Assembly: GCA_016125255.1 (NCBI GenBank)
Contig: WGMD01000011.1
Coordinates: 97,970-161,969 of the forward strand
Reading direction: 5' to 3'
Length of the DNA stretch: 64,000 nucleotides
From: Planctomycetota bacterium
GTDB lineage: Bacteria > Planctomycetota > Phycisphaerae > Phycisphaerales > Zrk34
The translations under genes and the position numbers were made by a program. Below are positions 17,799-26,616 of this stretch, piece by piece. Every line of letters starts with the position of its first letter. The first letter of the stretch is position 1. Under the pieces are notes generated by a model, which saw nothing but the letters and a program-made list of their open reading frames with translations, had not been told where the DNA came from and did not search any database.

Positions 17799-18638
17799 TC
17801 ACGCGCTTCGTGCGAGCACGTCGCGCAGCATGGTTTTGAGTGACTGGCCCTCTGAATCCGGCGACGCGTCGGGCGCGTCATCGTCATCGCCGTGGATGCC
17901 TTCGTAGAAGTCCGCACCGCTCAAGCCCGCGTGGCCGTACGCTTCGATGGCATCCTCAACCGCCGCGTACAAGTAGCCGCCTGGGCCTGCGGTCAGAATC
18001 TCTTTCACAACCGTTTCAATCTGCGCTCGAAGCTCCTTTGAAACCCCGTCGCCGTCGCGCTTGCCGGCGCTCCGCACGAGCGCGTCCGCGTTGGCGGGAA
18101 TCTCCACCGCCGACACTTCGAGCAGGTCCGCCCCGGTGAAGTGGCGGATCATTTTCGTCTCGCCGTCGATCGACACCGGCCGCATCTCCCATGAGCGCGT
18201 CATGAAGCCGACGCTGAACGTCCGCACGGCCTTGTTGACGAAGCGGAACCACCAGGCATCGGCCAGCGCATCACCCGCCGGAAGAAACTGCGCCGTGCCG
18301 ATCAAGCCTTCCTTCGTGATCTTCACGTCGGCCCAATGGCCGATCGAAGTCGGGCTTCCGTCCGGCGCGCCGTAGACATGCTGCGCCATGAACTTCGGAT
18401 TGAGCATGAAGCGATCGAGCGACTTGGCGAACGCGGAGGGCAAGACGACTTCGCCGTAGCGATCAATCGAGTCGTTCGAGAGCAGGCCCGTCACCTGACG
18501 CTTGCTCTCATCGATGCCGCGCACCTCGCCGATGACGATGCCGCGATCGCCGACCGCCGGGGCGAGCGTGCGATCGTGGTAGTCGAGGATCTGAAGCGCG
18601 GCATCAATGTACTTGCTGGTTCGGTTCATCGCTGGCAT
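17799..18638 (-). CDS. HK97-family prohead protease (S78/U35)
   Basis: 279 residues (or 276 from the inner ATG at 18629). GIVIGEVRGIDESKRQVTGL and SNDSIDRYGEVVLPSAF start the fold. Putative catalytic His is in FMAQHVYG and Ser in RTFSVGFM; the C-terminal strand LLEVSAVEIPANADAL is typical of the family. It processes the capsid scaffold domain during head maturation. Its start overlaps the portal gene's end. An acidic tail (GDDDDAPDASPDSEG) follows. Confidence 0.85.
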   Translation of the reverse strand: MPAMNRTSKYIDAALQILDYHDRTLAPAVGDRGIVIGEVRGIDESKRQVTGLLSNDSIDRYGEVVLPSAFAKSLDRFMLNPKFMAQHVYGAPDGSPTSIGHWADVKITKEGLIGTAQFLPAGDALADAWWFRFVNKAVRTFSVGFMTRSWEMRPVSIDGETKMIRHFTGADLLEVSAVEIPANADALVRSAGKRDGDGVSKELRAQIETVVKEILTAGPGGYLYAAVEDAIEAYGHAGLSGADFYEGIHGDDDDAPDASPDSEGQSLKTMLRDVLARSA

Positions 18639-20991
18639 CCTTGCCTTTGATCGTGGCGGTTGTGTCGGCCTGGTGGTCGTGGTGCATGAGCTGCTCGTAG
18701 GTCAGGAAGCCCCGCGTTGCATAGCGGGCGAGCACGGCCTTGAGCGTGTCGCCGGGGAATCGTGATATCGCCAAGCAACCGCAGTTGACGGACTGACCCG
18801 CTGAGAGCGACGCGTCTTTTGGATGGTCACAGGTTTCCCCGGTGCCGACGATCGTAAAGCGGTCGCCGTTGGGAATCGGCATCGCCATCGTCTGGCGCTG
18901 CGTCGCGGCGTGGGCCGGTCGGCCGGTTTCCTTGCGCGACCAGAGCCACGACTTGAGCGGTACGCCCGCCTGCTCTCGGCCTTCGTGTCTCGATTCCTCC
19001 AGCGCCGCACTGACTTCCGTCCGCGCGATGTTCGCCGCACGTCGGCCCGCCGCATCCTTAAAGACTTCCTTCACACGTTTCGCCAGGTCGGCGCGGCCTT
19101 CGCCGGCGTCGAGTCCCTCGGCGAGCGTTTTGGCGAGCTTGCGCTGTGTGGTCTTGTTCGTCCCCGTAACGCGCACTTCGCGCCGCCGCATCTTCGCCAC
19201 GACGCGTTCATCGCGCATGTTGAATTTGCCAGGTTTCGCTCCGCCCTGAGCGTCGGCCGCTTCCTGCATCGACTGCTCGCCGCCGAGTCGATAGCTATCG
19301 CGGATGATCGGCCGCATCTTCGCCAGAAGCTTGCCGTTGGCGGGAACAATATCGAAGACGATATTGGTGACTATGTCGCGCCGCTCAATGTCCGACAACG
19401 CCTTCACGCCGATCTCCGGCACATACTGATTGAGCCGTGCGAGCGTCTCGGCGCGCAGCTCGAAGTTGTGGCGCTTGAGCTTGCTATATGCCAGACGCTC
19501 AAGCCCCGCCCAACTTGCACGCCAACGCATCCAGATGTGACCGAGCAAATCATCCGCCTTCGTGACCGCTTCATCATCGAATGACCGATCATCCATCGTC
19601 GCGTCGTCGATCGGCTCTGCGCCTGTCCCATCGTTCTTGCCGGGCGTTGAATCCTCGGCAACGTCCACAAGAGCAATCGGTTTGAACCATGTATTGCCGT
19701 AGGTGACTTCCTCGAACGGCGCGCCGGACGCGCGGATGATCTGGTTGAGCGGCACGCCCATTTCAAACCATGTCTTGAGCGACTGCGTCATCGCAAGCAT
19801 GGCCTTCTGCACCGCCGGAATGCCCGATGAGTCGAACCACGCGTAGAGCTTCCGACGCGAACGGCTGGCCGCTTTGGATGCGGAGCGATAGCCGAACGTC
19901 ACACGTTCATCGATCGCCAGCCGACGCGTCGAAGCGTTGGCGGCGGCAAGCGACCGATCGCCTTCAAACCGTCGCAACACGCCGATCGTCCATTCCTCCG
20001 CGAGCCAGACGCCGCGCGGAAGAATTGTTCGCACCCAAAAGTTTTGCTCCGCACTATCACTGTGCGCGTAGTTGCTGTCTTCGTAAAAACCACACACCGG
20101 CGGCGGCACGTTGAAGACGGCGCAAATATCCACTCGGCTCATCGCCTTCAGCTCGCTGAATTCCATGTCGGCGAAGTCGGCGCCGAGTTGCTTCCAGTCC
20201 ATCCCACCGCCGAGCACCAGATAATTGCGTCGATTCTCCACGCCCTGATTGAACTGCCGAAGCTCATCAGTAATATCTCGACGATCATCTTTCGTCACCG
20301 TCATCGTCGGCGGGAACACGAACGCACCCGATGGCGTCACGCCGTTATCGAGCGATGACTCATTGGCGATGTCGGCTTTCCAATACTGCGCGATCGCAGA
20401 CATGGCGGCTTTGCGCGGGCTCAACCCTTCAAAGGGACAATCCGGCGATTCGTAGTCCGGGTCGATGATCGTCCAGACTTCATCGACGGGGATGGTCATC
20501 TGTCGCCCGCGCAAAGCGCCGGCGGCGCTGTAACGCCAGCCGGTGAGTTTGCCCGTCGAACGATCAACAATCGGCTTCATCTGGAGCGGGTTGATCGGAA
20601 TAACGGAGAGCGGCCGACCGATCGAATCAAGCTCAAGCCACCAATGCACGCGGCCGAACAGGTCCAGATACGCCGATGTGTGCGACCAAAAGGCGCGCGC
20701 CGTCATGTTCGGGTTCGGCTGTTCGGTGAGCGCCGACGCGGGGCCGCTTTCGACGATCTTGTCTTCGCCCGTCGATATCATCAGCGGCAAGCCGCCGATC
20801 GCTTTGGCCTTTTCGCGCACACACGCATAAACCACCGCGACGCGGCTGTACGTCTGCGACGGGCGCGGATGACGAACGGCCCCCAGCCCCATCGTCATCG
20901 CACGATACACGTCCGCGTCCGACTGCGGCGATGCGAACGCCAGGTCGGTAAGCCCGGCACAAGTGAGCGTCGAAAAGGTCGGTCCAAACAT
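18604..20991 (-). CDS. portal protein fused to MuF-type head morphogenesis domain
   Basis: 795 residues from MFGPTFSTLTC; a GTG at 21003 would add 4. The first 420 residues match HK97-type portals (RVAVVYACVREKAKAIGGLP, RSASKAASRSRRKL). The last 250 carry a MuF/SPP1 gp7 domain (AGRRAANIARTEVSAALEES, ending in a cysteine motif, SVNCGCLAI). The portal is the DNA gate of the head; MuF proteins assist head assembly or DNA ejection. These are usually separate genes. The ATG touches the terminase stop (TGATG). Confidence 0.83.
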   Translation of the reverse strand: MFGPTFSTLTCAGLTDLAFASPQSDADVYRAMTMGLGAVRHPRPSQTYSRVAVVYACVREKAKAIGGLPLMISTGEDKIVESGPASALTEQPNPNMTARAFWSHTSAYLDLFGRVHWWLELDSIGRPLSVIPINPLQMKPIVDRSTGKLTGWRYSAAGALRGRQMTIPVDEVWTIIDPDYESPDCPFEGLSPRKAAMSAIAQYWKADIANESSLDNGVTPSGAFVFPPTMTVTKDDRRDITDELRQFNQGVENRRNYLVLGGGMDWKQLGADFADMEFSELKAMSRVDICAVFNVPPPVCGFYEDSNYAHSDSAEQNFWVRTILPRGVWLAEEWTIGVLRRFEGDRSLAAANASTRRLAIDERVTFGYRSASKAASRSRRKLYAWFDSSGIPAVQKAMLAMTQSLKTWFEMGVPLNQIIRASGAPFEEVTYGNTWFKPIALVDVAEDSTPGKNDGTGAEPIDDATMDDRSFDDEAVTKADDLLGHIWMRWRASWAGLERLAYSKLKRHNFELRAETLARLNQYVPEIGVKALSDIERRDIVTNIVFDIVPANGKLLAKMRPIIRDSYRLGGEQSMQEAADAQGGAKPGKFNMRDERVVAKMRRREVRVTGTNKTTQRKLAKTLAEGLDAGEGRADLAKRVKEVFKDAAGRRAANIARTEVSAALEESRHEGREQAGVPLKSWLWSRKETGRPAHAATQRQTMAMPIPNGDRFTIVGTGETCDHPKDASLSAGQSVNCGCLAISRFPGDTLKAVLARYATRGFLTYEQLMHHDHQADTTATIKGKDASDEPNQQVH

Positions 20992-22412
20992 CAGAGCACC
21001 CACAGTCCAGGCCGCACGCCGATCAGGGACGAACCGTAAAGCGCCAACGCGGCGCTCCAGGCGATATCACAATGCGACTCACCCATCAGCGGGTTCGGCG
21101 TCTCGTAAAGCTTGAGCCGTCGCGAAGCGCCGCCGCCTTCCTCTTCCTTCTGGATCGCGTACAGGTCCGTCGCGATGAACTTGTGCGCGCCGTCGATGGG
21201 CGGGATGGCCTGACCGCCGTCCGTGAACGTCGTCGCCAGCGTGCTGCCCAGGTCGCTCTTGCGCTTGCCGCCGAAGTCCACCGGCTCCCAGCGGTCGCCA
21301 TACAGATCGTGGAGCGTTTCGTTGGAGTCCATGCCCAGGCCCGTCGCGTCGCCGCATCCGACGCCGACGCGCGGCCCGCTCATCGCCGCCTTGACGATGT
21401 GGCGCTGTAGCTCGAAGCTCACGCCGTGCATCAGCACGAGGAAGCGCAGCGACTTGAACTTGCCCGGCAACGCATGATTGATCCACAGTGATGACAGATG
21501 CCCGCGACGCGCCACGTCCCAACCCATTTCGAGACGGCCCGTCGTCGGCATGCGCGACTTGAAATAATCTTCGACCCAACCCGCCTCGCCATCGACGCGC
21601 AGCAAGTCGAACGGATGCGACCGGCCCAGTTCACCGGCGGCGATGAGCTGCGACCATTTCACCAGCGCTTCCAGGTCGCCGGTGAACTTGCATTCGTATT
21701 CCCGCTGCCAACCCGCTTCATCGCCGTAGAGCTTACGGAACACGTCCAGCGTCGTCGGCTCGCCCTTCTGATCGCGCAGCACGAACCCTTCGGCGATCGA
21801 CTGATAGATATCGCAGAAGTGAACGGCATAGGTGTCGGGATCGTTGACCAGCTCGAAGAACTTGGAGTCTTTGCCGCGCGGCGTGCTGATGGCGATGACA
21901 TGAAAGCCGCGCGTCGCCAGCGGGAACACGACGCGCCAATGGTCGTACCCGCCCTTCGGAAAAAGCCCGAACTCCGTGAAGATGACATTGCCCGTCAGGC
22001 CCGCGAGCGTGTCGGGGTTGCGGCCGGGAAGACTGACGACCTTGCCGCCGCCGGGGAGCATCAGCTCGCGCGCCCTGAATGTGAACTCTTCATCGAGCGT
22101 CGCATCGTATTCGGTGAACGCCCGCTCGTTCGTCGCTTCGATGACCGCCTTAAACGCCTTCGCCCACTGCACGCACTTGGCGAACGTCTCGTCGGCCTGC
22201 CGCTGCGTCAACGAGATGATGTACCACGGCTGGCCGGTGCGAAGCGCGTGCATCACGGCCTTCGCCGCCGTCGTGAAGTCCTTGCCCTTCTGACGATGCC
22301 AGCAGACGACTTGCACGCGCGATTCATCAGCGAAAAAACGCTGCTGAGCCGGATCGAGCTTGAAGCTCAAACGCGGCGAATTGGTCGGGTTTTTAGGGGT
22401 TTTCGTCGTCAT
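20991..22412 (-). CDS. phage terminase large subunit
   Basis: 473 residues. ATPase part: variant Walker A CWHRQKGKDFTTAAKA, Walker B-like GNVIFTEFGLFP and coupling ISTPRGKDS. Nuclease part: EMGWDVARRGHLSSLW and GVGCGDATGLGMDSN supply acidic residues. This fits Mu gp28-like large terminases. It pumps DNA into the head and cuts it. It is the first large gene of the packaging operon. Confidence 0.85.
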   Translation of the reverse strand: MTTKTPKNPTNSPRLSFKLDPAQQRFFADESRVQVVCWHRQKGKDFTTAAKAVMHALRTGQPWYIISLTQRQADETFAKCVQWAKAFKAVIEATNERAFTEYDATLDEEFTFRARELMLPGGGKVVSLPGRNPDTLAGLTGNVIFTEFGLFPKGGYDHWRVVFPLATRGFHVIAISTPRGKDSKFFELVNDPDTYAVHFCDIYQSIAEGFVLRDQKGEPTTLDVFRKLYGDEAGWQREYECKFTGDLEALVKWSQLIAAGELGRSHPFDLLRVDGEAGWVEDYFKSRMPTTGRLEMGWDVARRGHLSSLWINHALPGKFKSLRFLVLMHGVSFELQRHIVKAAMSGPRVGVGCGDATGLGMDSNETLHDLYGDRWEPVDFGGKRKSDLGSTLATTFTDGGQAIPPIDGAHKFIATDLYAIQKEEEGGGASRRLKLYETPNPLMGESHCDIAWSAALALYGSSLIGVRPGLWVL

Positions 22413-22441
22413 CCTTGACGCTTGTAAATCCTGTGCAATGC

Positions 22442-22834
22442 TTATTTTTTATTGGCTTTTATTTGGTATACCTTCTCAATGACCGCACGTCCCACCGCAT
22501 CAAGACGATCCACGGCTCGCATCGTTGCAGCATCGACGCGCGCGCTATCTGCCGCAGTCAATTTCCCATTCGGATCGCCCTGCATCAGAGCTTCGATGGC
22601 GGCCTCTTTCATGATCCGCCTGCCGTCATCGTCGAGCCGGCGGATCAGCACATCGTCGAGCGCGGCGTCGAATACGTCGATGGCGTCGCGCTTGTTCGTA
22701 ATCTTCCGCTCGTCCAACCGCTTGAAGCCCAACGTCTTTGTTTCGGCCAATACTTCACGCGCAAAGCCGTCGATGCCGCCGGCGTCTTGGATCGCGGTGA
22801 TGCCATCGAATAGATTGCCATGGGCATGTGACAT
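22442..22834 (-). CDS. small phage protein upstream of terminase, possibly small terminase
   Basis: 130 residues, MSHAHGNLFDGI onwards, all-alpha (AIDVFDAALDDVLIRRLDDD). Position directly before the large terminase is typical for the small DNA-recognising subunit, but no clear helix-turn-helix is seen. Unassigned otherwise. Confidence 0.45.
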   Translation of the reverse strand: MSHAHGNLFDGITAIQDAGGIDGFAREVLAETKTLGFKRLDERKITNKRDAIDVFDAALDDVLIRRLDDDGRRIMKEAAIEALMQGDPNGKLTAADSARVDAATMRAVDRLDAVGRAVIEKVYQIKANKK

Positions 22835-22866
22835 GATGTCGCACTCCGATGAGTTGGGGATGGTGG

Positions 22867-23607
22867 TCAGACGCCGTAGCGCGTCAGGGCCTCTTCGAGC
22901 CGACCGATGATCATGTCGGGTTCGTTGACATGCGCGCGGCCCATGAGGCGGGCCATGAACGTGGAGCGTGCGTTGTCCGTTGCCGTCAGACGTGAGTAGA
23001 TCGCATTGGCGCGATCGAAGAACCATTCCCGCAGCGGCCCCTTGCGCTGGTCCACTTCGCCGAACTTGACCGCGCGAGAATCGCAGGCGATCAGCGCCGA
23101 GTCGAAGCGGTCGATCGTATTCGTGATGAGCAGATACATCGCGTCGGCCACGTCGATCGCCGCTTCCGTCTTTGCGTCGTAGTCATCTTCGCGCGCGTTG
23201 GGATTCTCGTCCATCGCCGCCGCCGCCGCTTCCCAGTCGATCCGCTCCGCACGGTCAAGCAGCGACGAAAGCATGATCGCGCTGGCGGAAAAACGCTTCA
23301 CAACTTCGCGCATCAGTTCATCGTCATCAATGAGCGAAGCGGCGGTCGGGATGGGTTCAATCGGCATCTCATCGTCGATGAGCCACTGGACGGGAACACC
23401 GCAAGCGTATGCGATACGAAGGCACGTGAGCGCCCTCGGAGTGACGCCTTTGCTGATGTAATCGTAGATCGATTGCGCCTGAATGCCCGCAGACGCTGCT
23501 ACCGCCGGAGCGGTCCGCGTCTCCATCAACTTCGCCAACTTCTGCGTAAAAATCGGAGCATCCGCCTTCATTGGCGAGATAGTAGCAGAGTCGCTTGAGT
23601 GTGTCAT
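22867..23607 (-). CDS. XRE-family phage repressor
   Basis: 246 residues; start chosen at 23607 because AAGGA lies 7 nt upstream. Residues 20-80 form a helix-turn-helix (AVAASAGIQAQSIYDYISKG then LTCLRIAYACGVPVQWLIDD). The C-terminal region is helical with no LexA-type peptidase motif. It is divergent from the early genes, with a 14-bp palindromic operator in the early promoter. Likely the lysogeny repressor of the element; the metallopeptidase encoded next may remove it. Confidence 0.75.
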   Translation of the reverse strand: MTHSSDSATISPMKADAPIFTQKLAKLMETRTAPAVAASAGIQAQSIYDYISKGVTPRALTCLRIAYACGVPVQWLIDDEMPIEPIPTAASLIDDDELMREVVKRFSASAIMLSSLLDRAERIDWEAAAAAMDENPNAREDDYDAKTEAAIDVADAMYLLITNTIDRFDSALIACDSRAVKFGEVDQRKGPLREWFFDRANAIYSRLTATDNARSTFMARLMGRAHVNEPDMIIGRLEEALTRYGV

Positions 23608-23627
23608 GATAGCTTCCTTGCGTTTAA

Positions 23628-23656
23628 TTGACTAGTTGATCAACTATGAATACTAT
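23628..23656 (+). promoter_or_regulatory. early promoter of Mu-like element with overlapping operator
   Basis: TTGACT (23628-23633), 17-bp spacer, TACTAT (23651-23656). The spacer contains the perfect 14-bp palindrome TAGTTGATCAACTA (23633-23646), a likely repressor operator. It faces the transposition genes, and the repressor start lies 20 bp away on the other strand. Confidence 0.8.
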
Positions 23657-23712
23657 GACAAAAACAATAGTGTCGTCAAGTTTTTTTGATAGGAGATTTT
23701 GCCGGCTCGACC

Positions 23713-23746
23713 GGCCACGAAGGGCGCATGAAAAAACCCTTCGGCC
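23713..23746 (+). promoter_or_regulatory. hairpin in early mRNA leader
   Basis: Arms GGCCACGAAGGG and CCCTTCGGCC around a 12-nt loop in the 130-nt leader between the early promoter and the ATG at 23797. It could act as an attenuator or stabilise the mRNA. Confidence 0.45.
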
Positions 23747-23796
23747 GAGTGTTCAGAACTTGCCAGAACCGAGTCACTCAACCGAAAGGCTTAACC

Positions 23797-24297
23797 ATGA
23801 GCGTACGCTCCCGATCCACACAGGACAACTCCCGTCGCATGGAAGCGACCGCACACACATCAACACCAGCCGCGCACAAGGCCGCGCGAAAGACCGCAGG
23901 CGGGAGCGCGATCCCGCCCGCGTTGACGCTCGAAGAGCGCCGCATGAAAGCGCAGCGCATCCGCACGATGACGGTCAAGATCGGACCGTTCGACTACACT
24001 GTCTCACTTTGTCGGGGCCAGCTTTGGTTCGACGACGAAGGCAAATACGTCAACGGCCTCATCTGCGGCAACACCTGCGACATTCTCATCTCTGATTCCG
24101 TCCCACTGTCGCACCGGCGCTTTGTGCTCTGGCATGAGCTAGGGCACGCCTTCATGGAAGTGTACAGCTTGGGCATGAGCGCCGAACTCGACGGCGAGTC
24201 CATCGCCGACGCCATCGGCAAAGGCGTTGCGTCGATCGACGCGGACACGTTCGCCAAGCTCGACGCGCTCATCATGGATGAAGGCGGTGCAGCTTGA
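23797..24297 (+). CDS. ImmA/IrrE-type zinc metallopeptidase
   Basis: 166 residues from MSVRSRSTQD, preceded by GAAAGG. The C-terminal part has the zincin motif HELGHAF after RFVLW; a later acidic cluster (AELDGESIADAI) probably gives the third ligand. Family members such as ImmA cleave XRE-type repressors of mobile elements. First gene of the early operon, so it may act as antirepressor for the adjacent repressor. The N-terminal 60 residues are disordered. Confidence 0.65.
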   Translation: MSVRSRSTQDNSRRMEATAHTSTPAAHKAARKTAGGSAIPPALTLEERRMKAQRIRTMTVKIGPFDYTVSLCRGQLWFDDEGKYVNGLICGNTCDILISDSVPLSHRRFVLWHELGHAFMEVYSLGMSAELDGESIADAIGKGVASIDADTFAKLDALIMDEGGAA

Positions 24298-24557
24298 GCA
24301 CACCCGAACAGCGTGAAGCCCTCATGCTCGCCGAAGCGTCGCTGGATCGCTGCCTCGCCGGCGTGCTCGATCATCGCCTTGAGTGTCAGTATCTCCACAC
24401 GAACGGCATCGCCGCGACTGTCGAAAAATTCGGCTCGGTGAAAGCCGAACTCATCGCGCGCACCGCCGCCGGCTTCGCCGCCGCTTCGATCGTCGTGTCG
24501 GAGATGCGCCGCGCGTGCGACGGCCTGGATGATCAGGAAAGGGGCGATCATGGCTGA
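24294..24557 (+). CDS. small early protein of unknown function
   Basis: 87 residues starting at TTG that overlaps the upstream stop (TTGA), and overlapping the transposase start by 8 nt. Helical (REALMLAEASLDRCLAGVLD). No family is recognised. Translational coupling on both sides supports it as a real gene. Confidence 0.5.
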   Translation: MSTPEQREALMLAEASLDRCLAGVLDHRLECQYLHTNGIAATVEKFGSVKAELIARTAAGFAAASIVVSEMRRACDGLDDQERGDHG

Positions 24558-26613
24558 GGCCGTGCGCAAGAACGCCCCCGCCCCGATCAACTGGTCGGAC
24601 TGGATCGCCGTCGATGACGCGGCGGCGCGTCTGGGTGCTCATCGCGATTCGCTTTCGCGTCGATGCCGTGAAGAGCTTGAGGCGCGCGGGCTGGCGATGA
24701 AGGCGCAGGTGATGAAGGGTTCGCCCGCGCAGTGGTTCGTGCGTCGGAGCATGGACCACCGCCTTCACGTCGAGCAGGCCGACCGACCTTCGCACCTGGA
24801 CCGCTTCACCGACAAACAGCGGACGGTCATCTATGCGAAGCTGCGTTGCCTGGAGCTATACCGGCACATGCGATCGACGCGGCCGGGGCCGGTCAGCGCT
24901 TGGGTCGATCGCTTCGCCGAGCAACTGACCGCGACGGAGCAAGTCAAGCTCGCGGAGTCGGGCATCACGTTCAGCGTGTCGGCTCGAACGCTGCGCCGTT
25001 GGGATCGCGCGTACCACGGGCCGGAGGATGTTCACAAGCTCGCCGACGATCGCGGGGGCGATCAGAAGAATCAGGGCGACCCGACCGCCTGGAATTACTT
25101 CAAGGGCATCTTCCTGGAACAGCGCAAGCCGTCGAAACGAAGCTGCTGGAAGCGGGCCGGCGAGTGGGCGGAAGGTCACGGCGTGGCGTGGTGTTCGTAC
25201 GCCAGTCTCATCCGCCAGCTTGATGATCGGATACCCAAAGAGCAGCAGGTGATGCACCGCGACCCGGCGCGATGGCGCAGTCAGTTTGCAGCGTATATCG
25301 AGCAGGATACGGAGCGGTTCGCCGCCGGTCAGTGTTGGGTCGGCGATCATCGTCCGCTGGACCTGCTGTGTCGCATCCGCGATCACATCTTCCGTCCGTA
25401 CATCACGACATGGCTGGACTGGCGCACGAGGAAGATTGTCGGTTGGGCGATGAGCGAGAATCCCAACTCCAGCACGATCCTTGCCGCGCTTCGTATGGGC
25501 CTGCTCGACGAAACGAACATGGGCGGTCCGCTGTTTATCTGGATGGACAACGGGCGCGACTTCGATTGCTACAGCTTCCACGGCCGCACGAAGCGTCAGC
25601 GGTTGAGCAAGGTCCGCGTGCAACTCGACGAAGACAAAACCGGCGGACTGCTCAAGCACCTGGGCATCGAAGCTCACTTCGCCATCGCGCACAACCCGCA
25701 GGGCAAGGCGCGGCAAGAGCGATGGTATGCGACGGTCGGCGATCACTTTGACAAGACGTTCGCCACCTACACCGGCCCGGACCCGATGCGCAAGCCGGAG
25801 CAGCTCAAGGATGTCGTGAAGGACCTGCACAAAGTGCCGACGTTCGAGCATGTCCGCGAGCGATTCGGGGAGTTCGTCGAGGGCTACAACAAAGACGCCG
25901 ATCACACGATTGACGACATGGTTGATTCGGACAGGGCGCGACTCTCGCCCGTCCAGGCGATGGCGCGTTGGTGTCAGACGCGGCGCGTCATGGCCGATCC
26001 GTCGTCGCTCGACCTGCTATTGATGCAGCATCACAAGCCCGTGCGCGTTGGGCGCAACGGCATCACGATCACCGTCGCCGGCGGGCGACTTCGATACGGT
26101 CAGTTCTCCGACGCGCTTCGCCGCTTCAAGGGCACGAAGGAAACCGTGCGCGTGGCCTACGACCCGAACGACATGCGCACGATTAGCGTCCGGTCGATGC
26201 AGTTCGAGTTCATCTGCACCGCTCAAATCAACGCGACCGGCGGGCGTCACGCCGACCCGATCAATCGTCAGCACGTCGCGGGCATGGCGCGGCAGAAGTC
26301 GGCTTATAACCGCAGCTTCAAGTACGTCGCGGACAATCGGGAAGTGGAGTACCTCAGCGACGAGGAAAGGCTTGCCGAGCATGTCGCACGGTCGAACGAA
26401 CCCGATCAGCAAGCGGCTGATCCGACAACGTTAAAAATCATTCAAACGCCTGTCGATGGCGAGTCGAAAGGCCATCGAAGCCGCAAGGCGGCGGGCGCGG
26501 AGTCGCACACAAACCATGCGAGCGATGCGGACCCGCTCGCCTGGTCATCGGCGTACAGCACGCCGCAGCGGTTCGACGCGGACCAGGACAACGACCTACT
26601 CGGCGGATGGTGA
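24550..26613 (+). CDS. MuA-like DDE transposase
   Basis: 687 residues from MAEAVRKNAP, with AAAGGGG before the ATG. N-terminal DNA-binding part (IAVDDAAARLGAHRDSLSRR). Catalytic triad D266 (CWVGDHRPLD), D333 (WMDNGRD), E390 (ARQERWYATVGDHFDK): spacing 67 and 57, against 67 and 56 in MuA (D269, D336, E392). A Mu-type beta-barrel and C-terminal tail follow. It cuts and joins the ends at 13811 and 28413. It differs from MuA in lacking the long N-terminal enhancer-binding region. Confidence 0.9.
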   Translation: MAEAVRKNAPAPINWSDWIAVDDAAARLGAHRDSLSRRCREELEARGLAMKAQVMKGSPAQWFVRRSMDHRLHVEQADRPSHLDRFTDKQRTVIYAKLRCLELYRHMRSTRPGPVSAWVDRFAEQLTATEQVKLAESGITFSVSARTLRRWDRAYHGPEDVHKLADDRGGDQKNQGDPTAWNYFKGIFLEQRKPSKRSCWKRAGEWAEGHGVAWCSYASLIRQLDDRIPKEQQVMHRDPARWRSQFAAYIEQDTERFAAGQCWVGDHRPLDLLCRIRDHIFRPYITTWLDWRTRKIVGWAMSENPNSSTILAALRMGLLDETNMGGPLFIWMDNGRDFDCYSFHGRTKRQRLSKVRVQLDEDKTGGLLKHLGIEAHFAIAHNPQGKARQERWYATVGDHFDKTFATYTGPDPMRKPEQLKDVVKDLHKVPTFEHVRERFGEFVEGYNKDADHTIDDMVDSDRARLSPVQAMARWCQTRRVMADPSSLDLLLMQHHKPVRVGRNGITITVAGGRLRYGQFSDALRRFKGTKETVRVAYDPNDMRTISVRSMQFEFICTAQINATGGRHADPINRQHVAGMARQKSAYNRSFKYVADNREVEYLSDEERLAEHVARSNEPDQQAADPTTLKIIQTPVDGESKGHRSRKAAGAESHTNHASDADPLAWSSAYSTPQRFDADQDNDLLGGW

Positions 26614-26616
26614 CGC

